Part shown: positions 34,821 through 43,050 of the stretch, piece after piece
Numbering within the stretch: the first letter of the stretch is position 1
Layout: each line of letters opens with the position of its first letter
Source: Roseicyclus mahoneyensis
GTDB lineage: Bacteria > Pseudomonadota > Alphaproteobacteria > Rhodobacterales > Rhodobacteraceae
Reading direction: 5' to 3'
DNA: 64,000 nt
NCBI RefSeq assembly: GCF_003148775.1
Contig: NZ_QGGW01000001.1
Span: forward strand, 62,001-126,000
Made by a program: the position numbers and the translations under genes
Notes under the pieces: model-generated
The model's input: only the letters and a program-made list of their open reading frames with translations
Told to the model about the DNA's origin: nothing
Database searches by the model: none

Positions 34821-35752
34821 CTCGGACCTCCAATCAGTTCCTCGGCAATCTGGCGGATCGTGGCGCGGTCCTCGCCGGGGCGCAGACCCGGCTGCAGGCG
34901 GCGGTCGTAGAGCATGCGCAACAAAAGCTCGTCATGTGGCGTCAGCAGGGCGAATTCCTCGTCATCGTTGAAGATCGTGGGCCGCACCGACGGGCTGTCG
35001 TTGGGCAGGCCCAGACCTTGGGCCACTTCTTCATGCACGCAGGACCGGCGCAGCAGGCTGGGGTGTTCATCGCGGATGATGGCGATGGCCGCGACATAGA
35101 CCGGCCGCCCGCCTGTTTCCGAGAAGGCATAGACAGCACAGAAGGTCGAGCGCGGCAGGTTCTCGATTTCGGCGATCACCTCGGGACCCGCACCGGGGAC
35201 GAGCCGTCGCACCAGGTCACCGGCCGTCAGCTGATCATCGCGGTTGAGATAGAGCACGTGGAAATTCCCGCCCGAACTGACCGTGCTGATCGGATGCCGG
35301 GTGGCCCGTGCCAGCCGCGTTGCATAGGTCGACAGGATCGAGCGGTCCTCGGCCCGCTGGTCGGCGCTGACCGAGGCCCCGAAATGGGCCTGGATGCGGA
35401 CCGGTTGTTCCCAGCGCCGCAACCGCGACGGCGTCTGCTGTTGCACGAACCGCCCCCCGATCAGGGCGTATTCGTCATAGAGCGCGATCCGCTCGAAATT
35501 GGCCGCAAGCATGGCCGCCGTAAACGGCGCGTCGGTCACGCCGCCATCGGTGCGCAGCAGACCGTCACCGACCAGCCGCGCCTCAACGCTCCTGTAATAG
35601 CGCGCGAAGGCCGCGCTTTCGCTTGAGGGCGCAGGGGCCATGGCCCTTTGTTCGGGTCGGGGCGAGACCTCGGGCGCAGGCGTCGAGGCGATGCATCCCG
35701 ACAGGGCAAGCGCGGCGGCGCAGGTCATCAGGTCTGGCAGGCGCAGCCGCAT
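34817..35752 (-). CDS. DUF2927-family lipoprotein
   Basis: The product has 311 residues with lipobox LSGC (cysteine about residue 20). It shares with the protein at 21006-22379 the CVHEEVAQGLG segment, the IFNDDEEFALLTPHDELLLRMLYD block and a C-terminal helix, but it lacks the long repeat extension. The conserved HEE pair suggests a metal-binding or protease-like fold, unproven. It is in one unit with the downstream DUF4241-like gene (4-bp overlap) and starts 9 bp after the TelA gene stop. Confidence 0.82.
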   Translation of the reverse strand: MRLRLPDLMTCAAALALSGCIASTPAPEVSPRPEQRAMAPAPSSESAAFARYYRSVEARLVGDGLLRTDGGVTDAPFTAAMLAANFERIALYDEYALIGGRFVQQQTPSRLRRWEQPVRIQAHFGASVSADQRAEDRSILSTYATRLARATRHPISTVSSGGNFHVLYLNRDDQLTAGDLVRRLVPGAGPEVIAEIENLPRSTFCAVYAFSETGGRPVYVAAIAIIRDEHPSLLRRSCVHEEVAQGLGLPNDSPSVRPTIFNDDEEFALLTPHDELLLRMLYDRRLQPGLRPGEDRATIRQIAEELIGGPS

Positions 35753-35761
35753 GGTGCGTGT

Positions 35762-36973
35762 TCAGCTCGCGGGCGGCGGCGGGGGCGTGGCGCCCGAACC
35801 GGTCGTGTTGGCTGCTGCCTGCGTGGCGCGCGAGGATGCGGCCGAGAGCGTGTCGCGCAAGTCGGCTTCCATCTTCTGCATCTCGACCTCTGCGTCCGCG
35901 CGGCGGCGCTTGCCCTCGTCCGCGATCTGCAAACTGTCCTCGATCGTGGCGATCAGTTCGGCATTGGCGGCCTTGACGGCTTCGATGTCGAAGACGCCGC
36001 GCTCCATCTCTTCGCGGACGATCTTGTTGCTTTCGCGCAGGTTGGTGGCGTTCTGGCGCAACAACTCATTGGTCAAGTCGGTCGCCTCGCGCACGGCTTT
36101 GGCGGCCTCGGTCGAGCGCTGGATGGTGACGGCTTGGGCCAGCTGGGTTTCCCAGAGCGGCACGGTGTTCACGAGGGTGGAGTTGATCTTGGTGACAAGG
36201 CTCTTGTCGTTTTCCTGCACCAGCCGGATCGAGGGCAGCGACTGCATCGTGACCTGACGGGTCAGTTTCAGGTCATGGACGCGGCGTTCCAGATCGTCGC
36301 GCGCGGCGCGCAGGTCGCGCAGTTCCTGCGCGCGGATCACCTGATCATCCTCGGGGGCGGCCTGAACCTCGGCCTCCTTGGCGGGGATGGTGACGGTGTC
36401 GATCTCGCGCAGCTTTTCCTCGCCGGCGGCGATGTAGAGCGCCAGCTCGTCATAGAAATCCAGCGTCTTTTCATAGAGCTTGTCGAGCGACTTGATGTCC
36501 TTCATCAGCGTGTGCTCGTGGCGCAGCAGGTTTTCCGTGATCTTGTCGATCTGGTCCTGAACCTCTTCGTACTTGGCCATGAAGTTGTGGATCGGCTTGG
36601 CCTTTCCGAACAGGCGTTCCCACCAGCTTTGCTTGCGGTTGGGGTCAAGCTCGTCCACGGAAAAGCCGCGGATCGTGCCCACGATCTCGCGCAAGCTGTC
36701 ACCCGCAGGCCCCACATCCTTGTTCTTGACGCCTTGCAGCATAGCTTGACTGATCTGCTGCAATTCCGCCTGTGCGGAGGAGCCGAAGGTGACGATGGAA
36801 TTGGTATCGGTCAGGTCAATCTCGGCCAGGCGCCTGCGGATTTCCTCGGCGGTGGGGGCATCGGCGGCGGGCAGGGGCACCAGATCGGCGCTGGGTTCCA
36901 GCAGCACGACGGCGTTGATTTCTTCGACCATCTTTGCGGCCTCTTCGGCCTGTTGGCGAATGGTTGTGGTCAT
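35762..36973 (-). CDS. TelA-family (toxic anion resistance / YaaN-like) protein
   Basis: The product has 403 residues and is mostly coiled coil. Family hallmarks are SWWERLFGKAKPIHNFMAKYE and PSIRLVQENDKSLVTKINS, followed by RSTEAAKAVREATDLTNELL. The N-terminal segment and a Pro-rich C-terminus are likely flexible. TelA proteins are linked to tellurite resistance and envelope stress; the molecular role is unclear. The gene is next to xpaC-like 36983-37897 with 9 bp between them, the same pairing as Bacillus xpaC-yaaN. Confidence 0.9.
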   Translation of the reverse strand: MTTTIRQQAEEAAKMVEEINAVVLLEPSADLVPLPAADAPTAEEIRRRLAEIDLTDTNSIVTFGSSAQAELQQISQAMLQGVKNKDVGPAGDSLREIVGTIRGFSVDELDPNRKQSWWERLFGKAKPIHNFMAKYEEVQDQIDKITENLLRHEHTLMKDIKSLDKLYEKTLDFYDELALYIAAGEEKLREIDTVTIPAKEAEVQAAPEDDQVIRAQELRDLRAARDDLERRVHDLKLTRQVTMQSLPSIRLVQENDKSLVTKINSTLVNTVPLWETQLAQAVTIQRSTEAAKAVREATDLTNELLRQNATNLRESNKIVREEMERGVFDIEAVKAANAELIATIEDSLQIADEGKRRRADAEVEMQKMEADLRDTLSAASSRATQAAANTTGSGATPPPPPAS

Positions 36974-36982
36974 GGCTTTGTC

Positions 36983-37897
36983 CTATCCCTCGATACGCAG
37001 GTTTTCACGGTTCAATCGGTCCCTCAGGACCTCGATCTCGACATCGAAATTCGTCCGGTCATCGGTCAGCATCGCGGTGGTCCGCTTTGCGAAATTGGTT
37101 TCCATATCGCTCAAGAACGCCTCGTAATCGGCGCGCACCTTGGGGTCGCGGCCGCGCGCGTAAAGTTCGACGAATTGCACCGTCGCGTCGCGCGCGCCTT
37201 GTAGGTAGACGCCCAGATAGCGCCGGGCCTGCGTCAGGTCGCGCGGGTCGGCCTCGACCTGCCGGAACATCTGGCGCACGGTTTCCTCAAAGGCCAGAAC
37301 GCGGGTTTCAAGCTGCCGGTCGCGGGCGCGCTTGATCGCGTCGCTCATCTGCGTCAGCACCTTCTCGGCCTCTTCGATCTTGCGCGCGATACGGTCGGTC
37401 TGGTTGCGGTCCACACCTTCAAGACCCTTGTCCTTGAGCGGGTCAAGGCCGAAGGCCGCCAGATGCAGCGCACCCGCGATGGCGCCCACCAAGATGGCCG
37501 CTGCAAGGTTCCATTGCCCGCCAAAAACCAGAAGGCCCACGCCCGCCCCCATCAGGACCGAGCCGAAAATCTTGCGCGGAATGGCCGGGCGGCGGGCCAC
37601 CTTGCGTTCGGCAAAGGCATCCTCGGCCCGCACCCCGTCGCGCGTCAGCCAGGCCGCCAGCATCATCGCGCCCGCTCCCGCCAGATCGACCGCCATCGCC
37701 GTCACCGGCTGGAAAAACGCCGCAGCCATCGCCACAAGCGGCAAGATGAACAAGACATTGATCTTGGCACCGTGCCGCATGGGCTTGCGACCCTTGAAGC
37801 TGGGCACCTCGAGCCGTTCTGCCGTCACCGTCTCGCGCGGGGCATCGCTGTCGCGCCGTCCGGTCGGGCTGTGATCGCCGGCGTAACGTTTCGACAT
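36983..37897 (-). CDS. XpaC-family protein (5-bromo-4-chloroindolyl phosphate hydrolysis protein family)
   Basis: The product has 304 residues with a polar N-terminus, two or three hydrophobic segments (INVLFILPLVAMAAAFF, AVDLAGAGAMMLAAWL and the later VLMGAGVGLLVFGG) and a long helical C-terminal domain (TDRIARKIEEAEKVLTQMSDAI). The family name comes from a Bacillus phenotype and does not describe a proven phosphatase; no phosphatase motif is visible. It is coupled to TelA downstream and preceded by a tiny membrane-protein gene 1 bp away. Confidence 0.85.
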   Translation of the reverse strand: MSKRYAGDHSPTGRRDSDAPRETVTAERLEVPSFKGRKPMRHGAKINVLFILPLVAMAAAFFQPVTAMAVDLAGAGAMMLAAWLTRDGVRAEDAFAERKVARRPAIPRKIFGSVLMGAGVGLLVFGGQWNLAAAILVGAIAGALHLAAFGLDPLKDKGLEGVDRNQTDRIARKIEEAEKVLTQMSDAIKRARDRQLETRVLAFEETVRQMFRQVEADPRDLTQARRYLGVYLQGARDATVQFVELYARGRDPKVRADYEAFLSDMETNFAKRTTAMLTDDRTNFDVEIEVLRDRLNRENLRIEG

Positions 37898-37898
37898 C

Positions 37899-37988
37899 TC
37901 AAAGCACCCCGAACCCGCCGAAACTCGCCATCACGGTGATGACGACCAGCGCGAAAAACGAAACACCCTGCAAGAAACTCGAACTCAT
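37899..37988 (-). CDS. 29-residue membrane microprotein upstream of xpaC-like gene
   Basis: The frame encodes 29 residues, MSSSFLQGVSFFALVVITV followed by MASFGGFGVL, a single hydrophobic helix with small residues at the end. The start has a good ribosome site (ACGGAG, about 7 bp upstream) and the stop TGA lies 1 bp before the xpaC-like ATG, an operon-like arrangement. It may regulate or anchor the XpaC/TelA complex, or act as a leader for translation coupling (inference). Confidence 0.6.
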   Translation of the reverse strand: MSSSFLQGVSFFALVVITVMASFGGFGVL

Positions 37989-38116
37989 GCCAACTCCGTT
38001 TTCTGTGACCAGCCGCGGTCGTCACGTTAGAAAGCTTTTTTGCGAAAAACCAGATGCAGCGACGCGCGCCGGTGGTTTCCCGCCCGTCTTTCCAAGATCG
38101 GAAGCGGTCCGTGCGA

Positions 38117-39010
38117 TCACAAGGGGGAAAGCCGCGGCACCGGTCCCCGTGTTGCCCGTGAGCGTTCGGGCCGGGGCAGGGCGTCAGCCAGACGTGGCAG
38201 GATATCGGGCTGTGATGGGTCGCAGACCCTGCGATAAAGGCGGAACAGACCCGGGCGCAGGTAGCTCGACCAATGGCAGATGCGCACGCGGGGCGGGCGG
38301 ATGCCCAACCCGATCCGGTCGAGCGCCGCACGATTGTCGGGGCAATCGATGCGCAGGTCCGTCCAGCCCGGAACCTGATGCAGGCCCGCGGCAATCGGCC
38401 AGTCACGCGGATGCGGCGCAGGCACGGCCAGCCTGAACCCGCAATCGAAGATGAGGTTCTCGCCGCTGGTGACGTTGAGCACCTGCGCGGTCCGCCCGGC
38501 GGGCGAGGCCATGGCCGCAAGGGCAAGGCTGCGGTATTCCGCCCCCGACAGCAAGATCACCCGGTCGACATGGGCCGCCGGCAGTCCCGCCATTGCCGCA
38601 AGGGCCACGCGCGCGCCGAGCGAATGACCGATGAGGTTGACGTGGATGTCGGGGCGCGCGGCCTTGATCGCGCACAGCAGGTCGGCCAGCGCATCGCCCG
38701 CGTCGAAGGCGCGCCGTGCCGCGCCCTGCAGGTGGCCCCGCGCGTGCCAGCCCAGCGAAATGCCAAGCGCGGCCTCGGTCCGGTCCAGCCGCAGATGGCG
38801 CGGCCAGCTCACCGATTTCCAGCGCGCCGACCCGCCCCGCGGCGACAAGATGTGGCGATGCGGATCATTGGCAGGGTCGCGCGGCGAGTAGCGGTAGCCG
38901 TGGATCATCACCGTAACGGCGGCGCGCGGCGGCAGGGCATGCAGCGCCGGGGCCAGCGGCGCGGCGCTGGCCCAGTCCTGTCCGGTCACATTGACGGATA
39001 TCATCGCCAT
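38117..39010 (-). CDS. Alpha/beta-fold hydrolase
   Basis: The product has 297 residues. It has an oxyanion segment VMIHGYRYSP and the nucleophile elbow GHSLGARVALAAMA, followed by a histidine-containing C-terminal part (GLHQVPGWTDLRID). The family looks like DUF900/lipase-type esterases; no substrate is evident. The ATG at 39010 is preferred because an AGGAG element lies upstream; a slightly longer form from 39028 is possible. It is divergent from metZ, with about 280 bp between, which holds the riboswitch. Confidence 0.78.
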   Translation of the reverse strand: MAMISVNVTGQDWASAAPLAPALHALPPRAAVTVMIHGYRYSPRDPANDPHRHILSPRGGSARWKSVSWPRHLRLDRTEAALGISLGWHARGHLQGAARRAFDAGDALADLLCAIKAARPDIHVNLIGHSLGARVALAAMAGLPAAHVDRVILLSGAEYRSLALAAMASPAGRTAQVLNVTSGENLIFDCGFRLAVPAPHPRDWPIAAGLHQVPGWTDLRIDCPDNRAALDRIGLGIRPPRVRICHWSSYLRPGLFRLYRRVCDPSQPDILPRLADALPRPERSRATRGPVPRLSPL

Positions 39011-39144
39011 CCAGCCTGCTCCTGCCATATCTGGGGGGCGGGCTAGACCCTGACCGCAACATTTCGGTGAAATCCGCGCAACGGTTTCGTGACGTGTTTT
39101 CCATGCCGCAGCGGCGCTTGACGTCGCGCGGGCTGAAGCGTAGC

Positions 39145-39210
39145 CAAGCGCGCGTGGTGATTTGTGAACCGGATTGCGGGCCACGTTAAACAAGCCGCTA
39201 AAGAGGTCGA
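39145..39210 (+). promoter_or_regulatory. SAM-II-type riboswitch ahead of metZ
   Basis: The stretch matches the SAM-II aptamer pattern: stem P1 CGTGG (39153-39157) pairing with CCACG (39181-39185), the conserved GGTGATTTG just after the 5' arm, a CCGG-containing loop, CACGTTAAA around 39182-39190 and CGCTAAA at 39196-39202, where the pseudoknot forms. SAM-II and the related SAM-V class control methionine and SAM genes in alphaproteobacteria. It lies about 80 bp before the metZ start and has the correct orientation, so metZ should be switched off when SAM is abundant. Confidence 0.85.
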
Positions 39211-39291
39211 GGACGCCTGGCCTGATCGCACCCTGATCGCACGCCCCCGACCATGTCCGCCCCTTTGGGCACGAGATGAGAGGAGCGCGCC

Positions 39292-40497
39292 GTGAAGGAC
39301 GCCAATACCCTGAAGACGCTGAAGAAACGCACTCGTGCCGTGCATTCCGGCACCCGCCGAAGCCAGTATGGCGAAGTAAGCGAGGCGCTGTTTCTGACGC
39401 AGGGCTTTGTCTACGACAGTGCCGAGGCCGCCGAGGCGCGTTTCATCGAGACGGGCCCCGACGAATACATCTATGCGCGCTACGGCAACCCGACCGTACG
39501 CATGTTCGAGGATCGCATCGCAGCCCTTGAGGGGGCCGAGGATGCCTTTGCCACGGCGTCGGGCATGGCGGCGGTCAATGGCGCGCTGGTGTCGATGCTG
39601 CGCGCGGGCGATCATGTGGTGGCGGCGCGCGCGCTCTTCGGGTCTTGCCTCTACATCCTCGAAGAGGTGCTGACGCGCTACGGGGTGGAGGTGACATTCG
39701 TCGACGGCACCGACCTGTCGCAATGGGAAAGTGCTGTCAGATCAGACACCAAGGCGGTGTTCTTCGAGTCGATTTCGAACCCCGCGCTGGAAGTCATTGA
39801 TATTGCATCCGTCTCGCGCATCGCTCATGCGGCCGGCGCGCTGGTGATCGTGGACAATGTCTTTGCCACGCCGGTGTTTCAGGACACGCTGGGCCTCGGC
39901 GCAGATGTGGTGATCTATTCGGCCACCAAACACATCGACGGTCAGGGCCGCTGTCTGGGCGGTGTGATCCTTGGCTCCAAGACCTTCATCCGCAAGACGG
40001 TGGAACCCTATCTCAAGCACACAGGCGGCGCGATGTCGCCCTTCAATGCCTGGGTGATGCTGAAATCGCTGGAAACGATGGAGTTGCGCTGCCGGGCGCA
40101 GGCCAGCGCATCCCAGACCATCGCCGAGGCGCTCGAAGGCCAGCCCGGCATTGCCCGCGTGATCTTTCCGGGCCTGCCCTCGCACCCGCAATTCGCGCTG
40201 AACGGCGCGCAGATGGAGACCGGCGGCACGGTCATCGCCTTCGAGATCGAGGGCGGGCAGGCGGCGGCCTTCCGGTTTCTCAACGCGCTCGAGATCATCA
40301 CCATCTCCAACAATCTGGGCGATGCGAAATCCATCATCACCCATCCCGCCACGACGACCCACCAGCGCCTGACCGAGGATCAGCGGCAGGGTCTGGGCAT
40401 CACGCGCGGGCTGGTGCGGCTTTCGGTGGGTCTTGAGGACCCCGAGGATCTGATCGCTGATCTGATGGGGGCAATGACGGCTGCACAGGGCGCATGA
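39292..40497 (+). CDS. metZ: O-succinylhomoserine sulfhydrylase
   Basis: The product has 401 residues, a PLP-dependent enzyme of the Cys/Met metabolism family. It shows YARYGNPTVRMFE, the VDNVFATP segment with the cofactor Asp, and SATKHIDGQGR with the PLP Lys. The GQGR variant after the Lys is typical of MetZ. It makes homocysteine from an activated homoserine and sulfide. The start is GTG at 39292 with GAGAGGAG upstream. It is downstream of a SAM-II-type riboswitch and overlaps the acetyltransferase gene by 4 bp. Confidence 0.93.
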   Translation: MKDANTLKTLKKRTRAVHSGTRRSQYGEVSEALFLTQGFVYDSAEAAEARFIETGPDEYIYARYGNPTVRMFEDRIAALEGAEDAFATASGMAAVNGALVSMLRAGDHVVAARALFGSCLYILEEVLTRYGVEVTFVDGTDLSQWESAVRSDTKAVFFESISNPALEVIDIASVSRIAHAAGALVIVDNVFATPVFQDTLGLGADVVIYSATKHIDGQGRCLGGVILGSKTFIRKTVEPYLKHTGGAMSPFNAWVMLKSLETMELRCRAQASASQTIAEALEGQPGIARVIFPGLPSHPQFALNGAQMETGGTVIAFEIEGGQAAAFRFLNALEIITISNNLGDAKSIITHPATTTHQRLTEDQRQGLGITRGLVRLSVGLEDPEDLIADLMGAMTAAQGA

Positions 40498-40991
40498 ACG
40501 GTCTGATCATCCGCCCGGCTCGCGTCACCGACGCGCCGGGGCTGGCCGATCTGTTCCACCGCGCCGTGCACGAGGGGGCAGCGCGCCATTACGACGCCAT
40601 GCAGCGCGCGGCATGGTCGCCCGCGCCCCCGATGGGCGAGGACTGGCGCCGCCGTCTGATCGAGGCGCAGACGATTGTGGCCGAACGTGACGACCGTCTT
40701 TTGGGCTTCATGACGCTGGACCCGATGACCGGCTGGATCGATTTCGCCTATGTCGCGCCAGAGGCGATGGGGCAGGGCGTGGCCGAAACGCTTTACGCCG
40801 TACTGGAGGGTCGCGCGCGCGCCGCCGGCCTGACCCGGCTGGAGACCGAGGCAAGCCTGCTGGCCGAACGCTTTTTTGCCCGGCGCGGCTGGCGGATCGT
40901 CACCCGGCAGGAGGTCGAACGTCATGGCGTGCGCTTGCCCAATGCGGTCATGGCCAAGGATCTGTCCCGCGCAGCGACCTGCGCCGCCTGA
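40494..40991 (+). CDS. GNAT-family N-acetyltransferase
   Basis: The product has 165 residues with the GNAT fold: IRPARVTDAPGLADLF at the start, LLGFMTLDP strand, FAYVAPEAMGQGVAETLYAVLE containing the acetyl-CoA pyrophosphate loop (QGVAETL variant of QxxGxG/A), and LETEASLLAERFFARRGWRI near the end. The start overlaps the metZ stop (ATGA), so it is co-expressed under the riboswitch. The substrate is unknown. Confidence 0.88.
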   Translation: MNGLIIRPARVTDAPGLADLFHRAVHEGAARHYDAMQRAAWSPAPPMGEDWRRRLIEAQTIVAERDDRLLGFMTLDPMTGWIDFAYVAPEAMGQGVAETLYAVLEGRARAAGLTRLETEASLLAERFFARRGWRIVTRQEVERHGVRLPNAVMAKDLSRAATCAA

Positions 40992-41144
40992 GCCCGGTTC
41001 CTGTCGAAAGATACCCTCCGGACGGTGGGAAAACGTGATCCGCAACGGGCCCACTAGCGTAAAAAAAATGTACGGCAAGATTGGGAACGTCCCACGCAGG
41101 TCCTATCTTGCGGGTTCGTGCCGTGACACGAGAGGACGACTGCC

Positions 41145-42236
41145 ATGAACATCCACGTGACCGAGATGACCGAAGCCCCCAGCCGGGCCGAGGTCGAAAC
41201 AGCGCTGGCGCGCTTGAGGGCCTGGGCGGCGACGGCGAGCACCGAGGAGATCGCGGCGCTTGACCCGACTATCGGGCGCTTGGCTGCGGCGCCCTATCCG
41301 GTGTTCGAACGGCACTACCCGACCGAGTTCAGGGCCGATGCCGCCTACAAGGACACGCTGCCCGATCTGCAAAACGGTCCGTCGTCGCTTATCCGGGGCG
41401 CGAACCGGCAGATCCAGCATGTCGGAATCTCCAATTTCCGCCTGCCGATCCGCTATCACACGCGCGACAATGGCGATCTGACGCTGGAAACCAGCGTCAC
41501 CGGCACCGTCAGCCTCGAGGCGGACAAGAAGGGCATCAACATGAGCCGCATCATGCGGTCCTTCTATGTGCATGCGGAAAAGACCTTTTCCTTCGAGGTG
41601 ATCGAGGCGGCGCTGGACGATTACAAATCCGACCTCGAAAGCTTTGATGCCCGCATCCAGATGCGCCTGTCCTTTCCCGCGCGGGTCCAAAGCCTGCGCT
41701 CGGGTCTGTCGGGCTACCAATATTACGACATCGCGCTGGAACTCGTGGAGCGGGCCGGCGTGCGGCAGAAGATCGTGCATCTGGATTATGTATATTCCTC
41801 GACCTGCCCATGTTCGCTGGAACTGTCGGAACACGCGCGCGCCACGCGGAGCCAGCTGGCAACGCCCCATTCCCAGCGCTCGGTCGCGCGGATTTCGGTG
41901 GAACTGAAGGACGGCGAGGGCTGCCTTTGGTTCGAGGATCTGATCGAGATGGCTCGGGCCGCCGTGCCGACCGAGACGCAGGTCATGGTCAAGCGCGAGG
42001 ATGAACAGGCTTTTGCCGAGCTGAACGCCGCCAACCCGATCTTTGTCGAGGATGCCGCCCGGCTCTATGCCGAGCAGTTGCATGCGGATACGCGCGTGGG
42101 CGATTTCCGCGTGGTCGCGAGCCATCAAGAAAGCCTGCACAGCCATGACGCGGTCAGCGTGCTGACCGAGGGCAACACCTTTGCGCAGGCCAGCCTTGAT
42201 CCGCATCTGTTTTCCAGCCTGATCCACCGCGGTTGA
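41145..42236 (+). CDS. folE2: GTP cyclohydrolase FolE2 (type IB)
   Basis: The product has 363 residues and matches FolE2 (COG1469). Family elements include DLQNGPSS, QHVGISNFRLPIRY, GINMSRIMRSF, the metal-binding cysteines in SSTCPCSLELSEH and the C-terminal HSHDAVS. It forms dihydroneopterin triphosphate, first step of folate and queuosine synthesis, with Mn or Zn at a distinct active site from FolE. A strong terminator follows at 42263. In many bacteria folE2 responds to zinc shortage, but no clear Zur box was seen upstream. Confidence 0.94.
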   Translation: MNIHVTEMTEAPSRAEVETALARLRAWAATASTEEIAALDPTIGRLAAAPYPVFERHYPTEFRADAAYKDTLPDLQNGPSSLIRGANRQIQHVGISNFRLPIRYHTRDNGDLTLETSVTGTVSLEADKKGINMSRIMRSFYVHAEKTFSFEVIEAALDDYKSDLESFDARIQMRLSFPARVQSLRSGLSGYQYYDIALELVERAGVRQKIVHLDYVYSSTCPCSLELSEHARATRSQLATPHSQRSVARISVELKDGEGCLWFEDLIEMARAAVPTETQVMVKREDEQAFAELNAANPIFVEDAARLYAEQLHADTRVGDFRVVASHQESLHSHDAVSVLTEGNTFAQASLDPHLFSSLIHRG

Positions 42237-42262
42237 CACTGTCGGCACCACAGACGCGAAAG

Positions 42263-42290
42263 GCCCGGCCGCGGATGCAGCCGGGCTTTT
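42263..42290. terminator. Terminator between folE2 and the converging small lipoprotein gene
   Basis: A perfect 7-bp stem GCCCGGC (42263-42269) / GCCGGGC (42280-42286) with a 10-nt loop is followed by TTTT on the plus strand. It starts 26 bp after the folE2 stop and 20 bp before the end of the converging gene, so it may also serve that gene. Confidence 0.82.
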
Positions 42291-42309
42291 CGTGCGAAAG
42301 ACCGAAGGC

Positions 42310-42618
42310 TCAGCCGCGGCCGTAGCCGACGGGATCGGTGATGTTCCCGCCCCAATCGCGGTCAGTGATCCCGGTACGGTAGCCGCGCCGCGAGCCGCGG
42401 CCAAAACCGACGGGATCCGTGATATTGCCGTTGTCGATATCGGTCACACCAGACCCAACGACCACGCAGCCCGACACGGCCGCACCGCCAAGGCCCAACG
42501 TGCCGATGCCGAAGCCGCGCAGCATGGTGCGCCGGTTCATGCCGCGGCTGGTCTCGATCTGGCTGTCGTCGAGGGTTGCCTTGGCTTTCTTGTCCTTGTC
42601 GTCGGTGCCGTCATTCAT
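42310..42618 (-). CDS. Tat-exported small lipoprotein with tandem NITDPVGxGRG repeats
   Basis: The product has 102 residues. A twin-arginine signal (NRRTMLRGFG, Arg29-Arg30) ends in a lipobox SGC with cysteine 51, so it is probably exported folded and lipidated. The remaining 50 residues contain two copies of the unit TDxDxGxNITDPVGxGRG (about 59-75 and 85-102). They are rich in Asp, Gly and Arg and contain no recognised domain. The repeats are also similar at DNA level. Function is unknown; Asp/Asn-rich repeats could bind calcium or another metal (inference). Confidence 0.72.
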   Translation of the reverse strand: MNDGTDDKDKKAKATLDDSQIETSRGMNRRTMLRGFGIGTLGLGGAAVSGCVVVGSGVTDIDNGNITDPVGFGRGSRRGYRTGITDRDWGGNITDPVGYGRG

Positions 42619-42659
42619 GCGTCTGTCCTCCGTTGGAATGGCGATTTTGTAAAATACGA

Positions 42660-42845
42660 TCAGGCGTCCCGATCCGTGGCCGGTACCGCGCCGGCATCGG
42701 TTCCGGCCTTGGGGGCCGCGTCCTTGTCGGTATGGGCATGGGTGTCGGCATCGGTGCCGGGCGCGCCGGTGGTGGGGCCGGTGCGACGCTGGTAGGTGGC
42801 GATGTCGCCATCCCTCAGCGTCTTCTTGGACTTCGTGTCGTCCAC
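42660..42845 (-). CDS. Small acidic disordered protein
   Basis: The frame encodes 61 residues from GTG 42845, with an AGGA-type ribosome site. The N-terminal part (DDTKSKKTLRDGDIATYQRR) looks ordered, the rest is Asp/Ala/Thr-rich and probably unstructured. It is 41 bp upstream of the Tat lipoprotein gene on the same strand. No family is recognised and it may be a false frame; the good start site favours a real gene. Confidence 0.4.
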   Translation of the reverse strand: MDDTKSKKTLRDGDIATYQRRTGPTTGAPGTDADTHAHTDKDAAPKAGTDAGAVPATDRDA

Positions 42846-43050
42846 GTCGAATGTTCCTGTCTGGCTAGGCCCCGCATGATGCAGGGCCGGCTGGTGCAAA
42901 AGGCGCGGCACGCGCCCCGGATTCTATATTGCGCGCTGCAAACGTGACACAAAGGCATGCGCCATTTCAATCATTTACTGAAAGGCGCTGCGTCACCGTC
43001 CTTGGCCGGTTTGCTTGACAGCGCTGCGCGCGCGCGCCAACGCTCCGCCC

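Noticed and set aside
41040-41144. Zur box upstream of folE2
   Set aside because: I looked for an AT-rich palindrome of the known type and found only a short CGTA/TACG pair around an A run, too weak to report.
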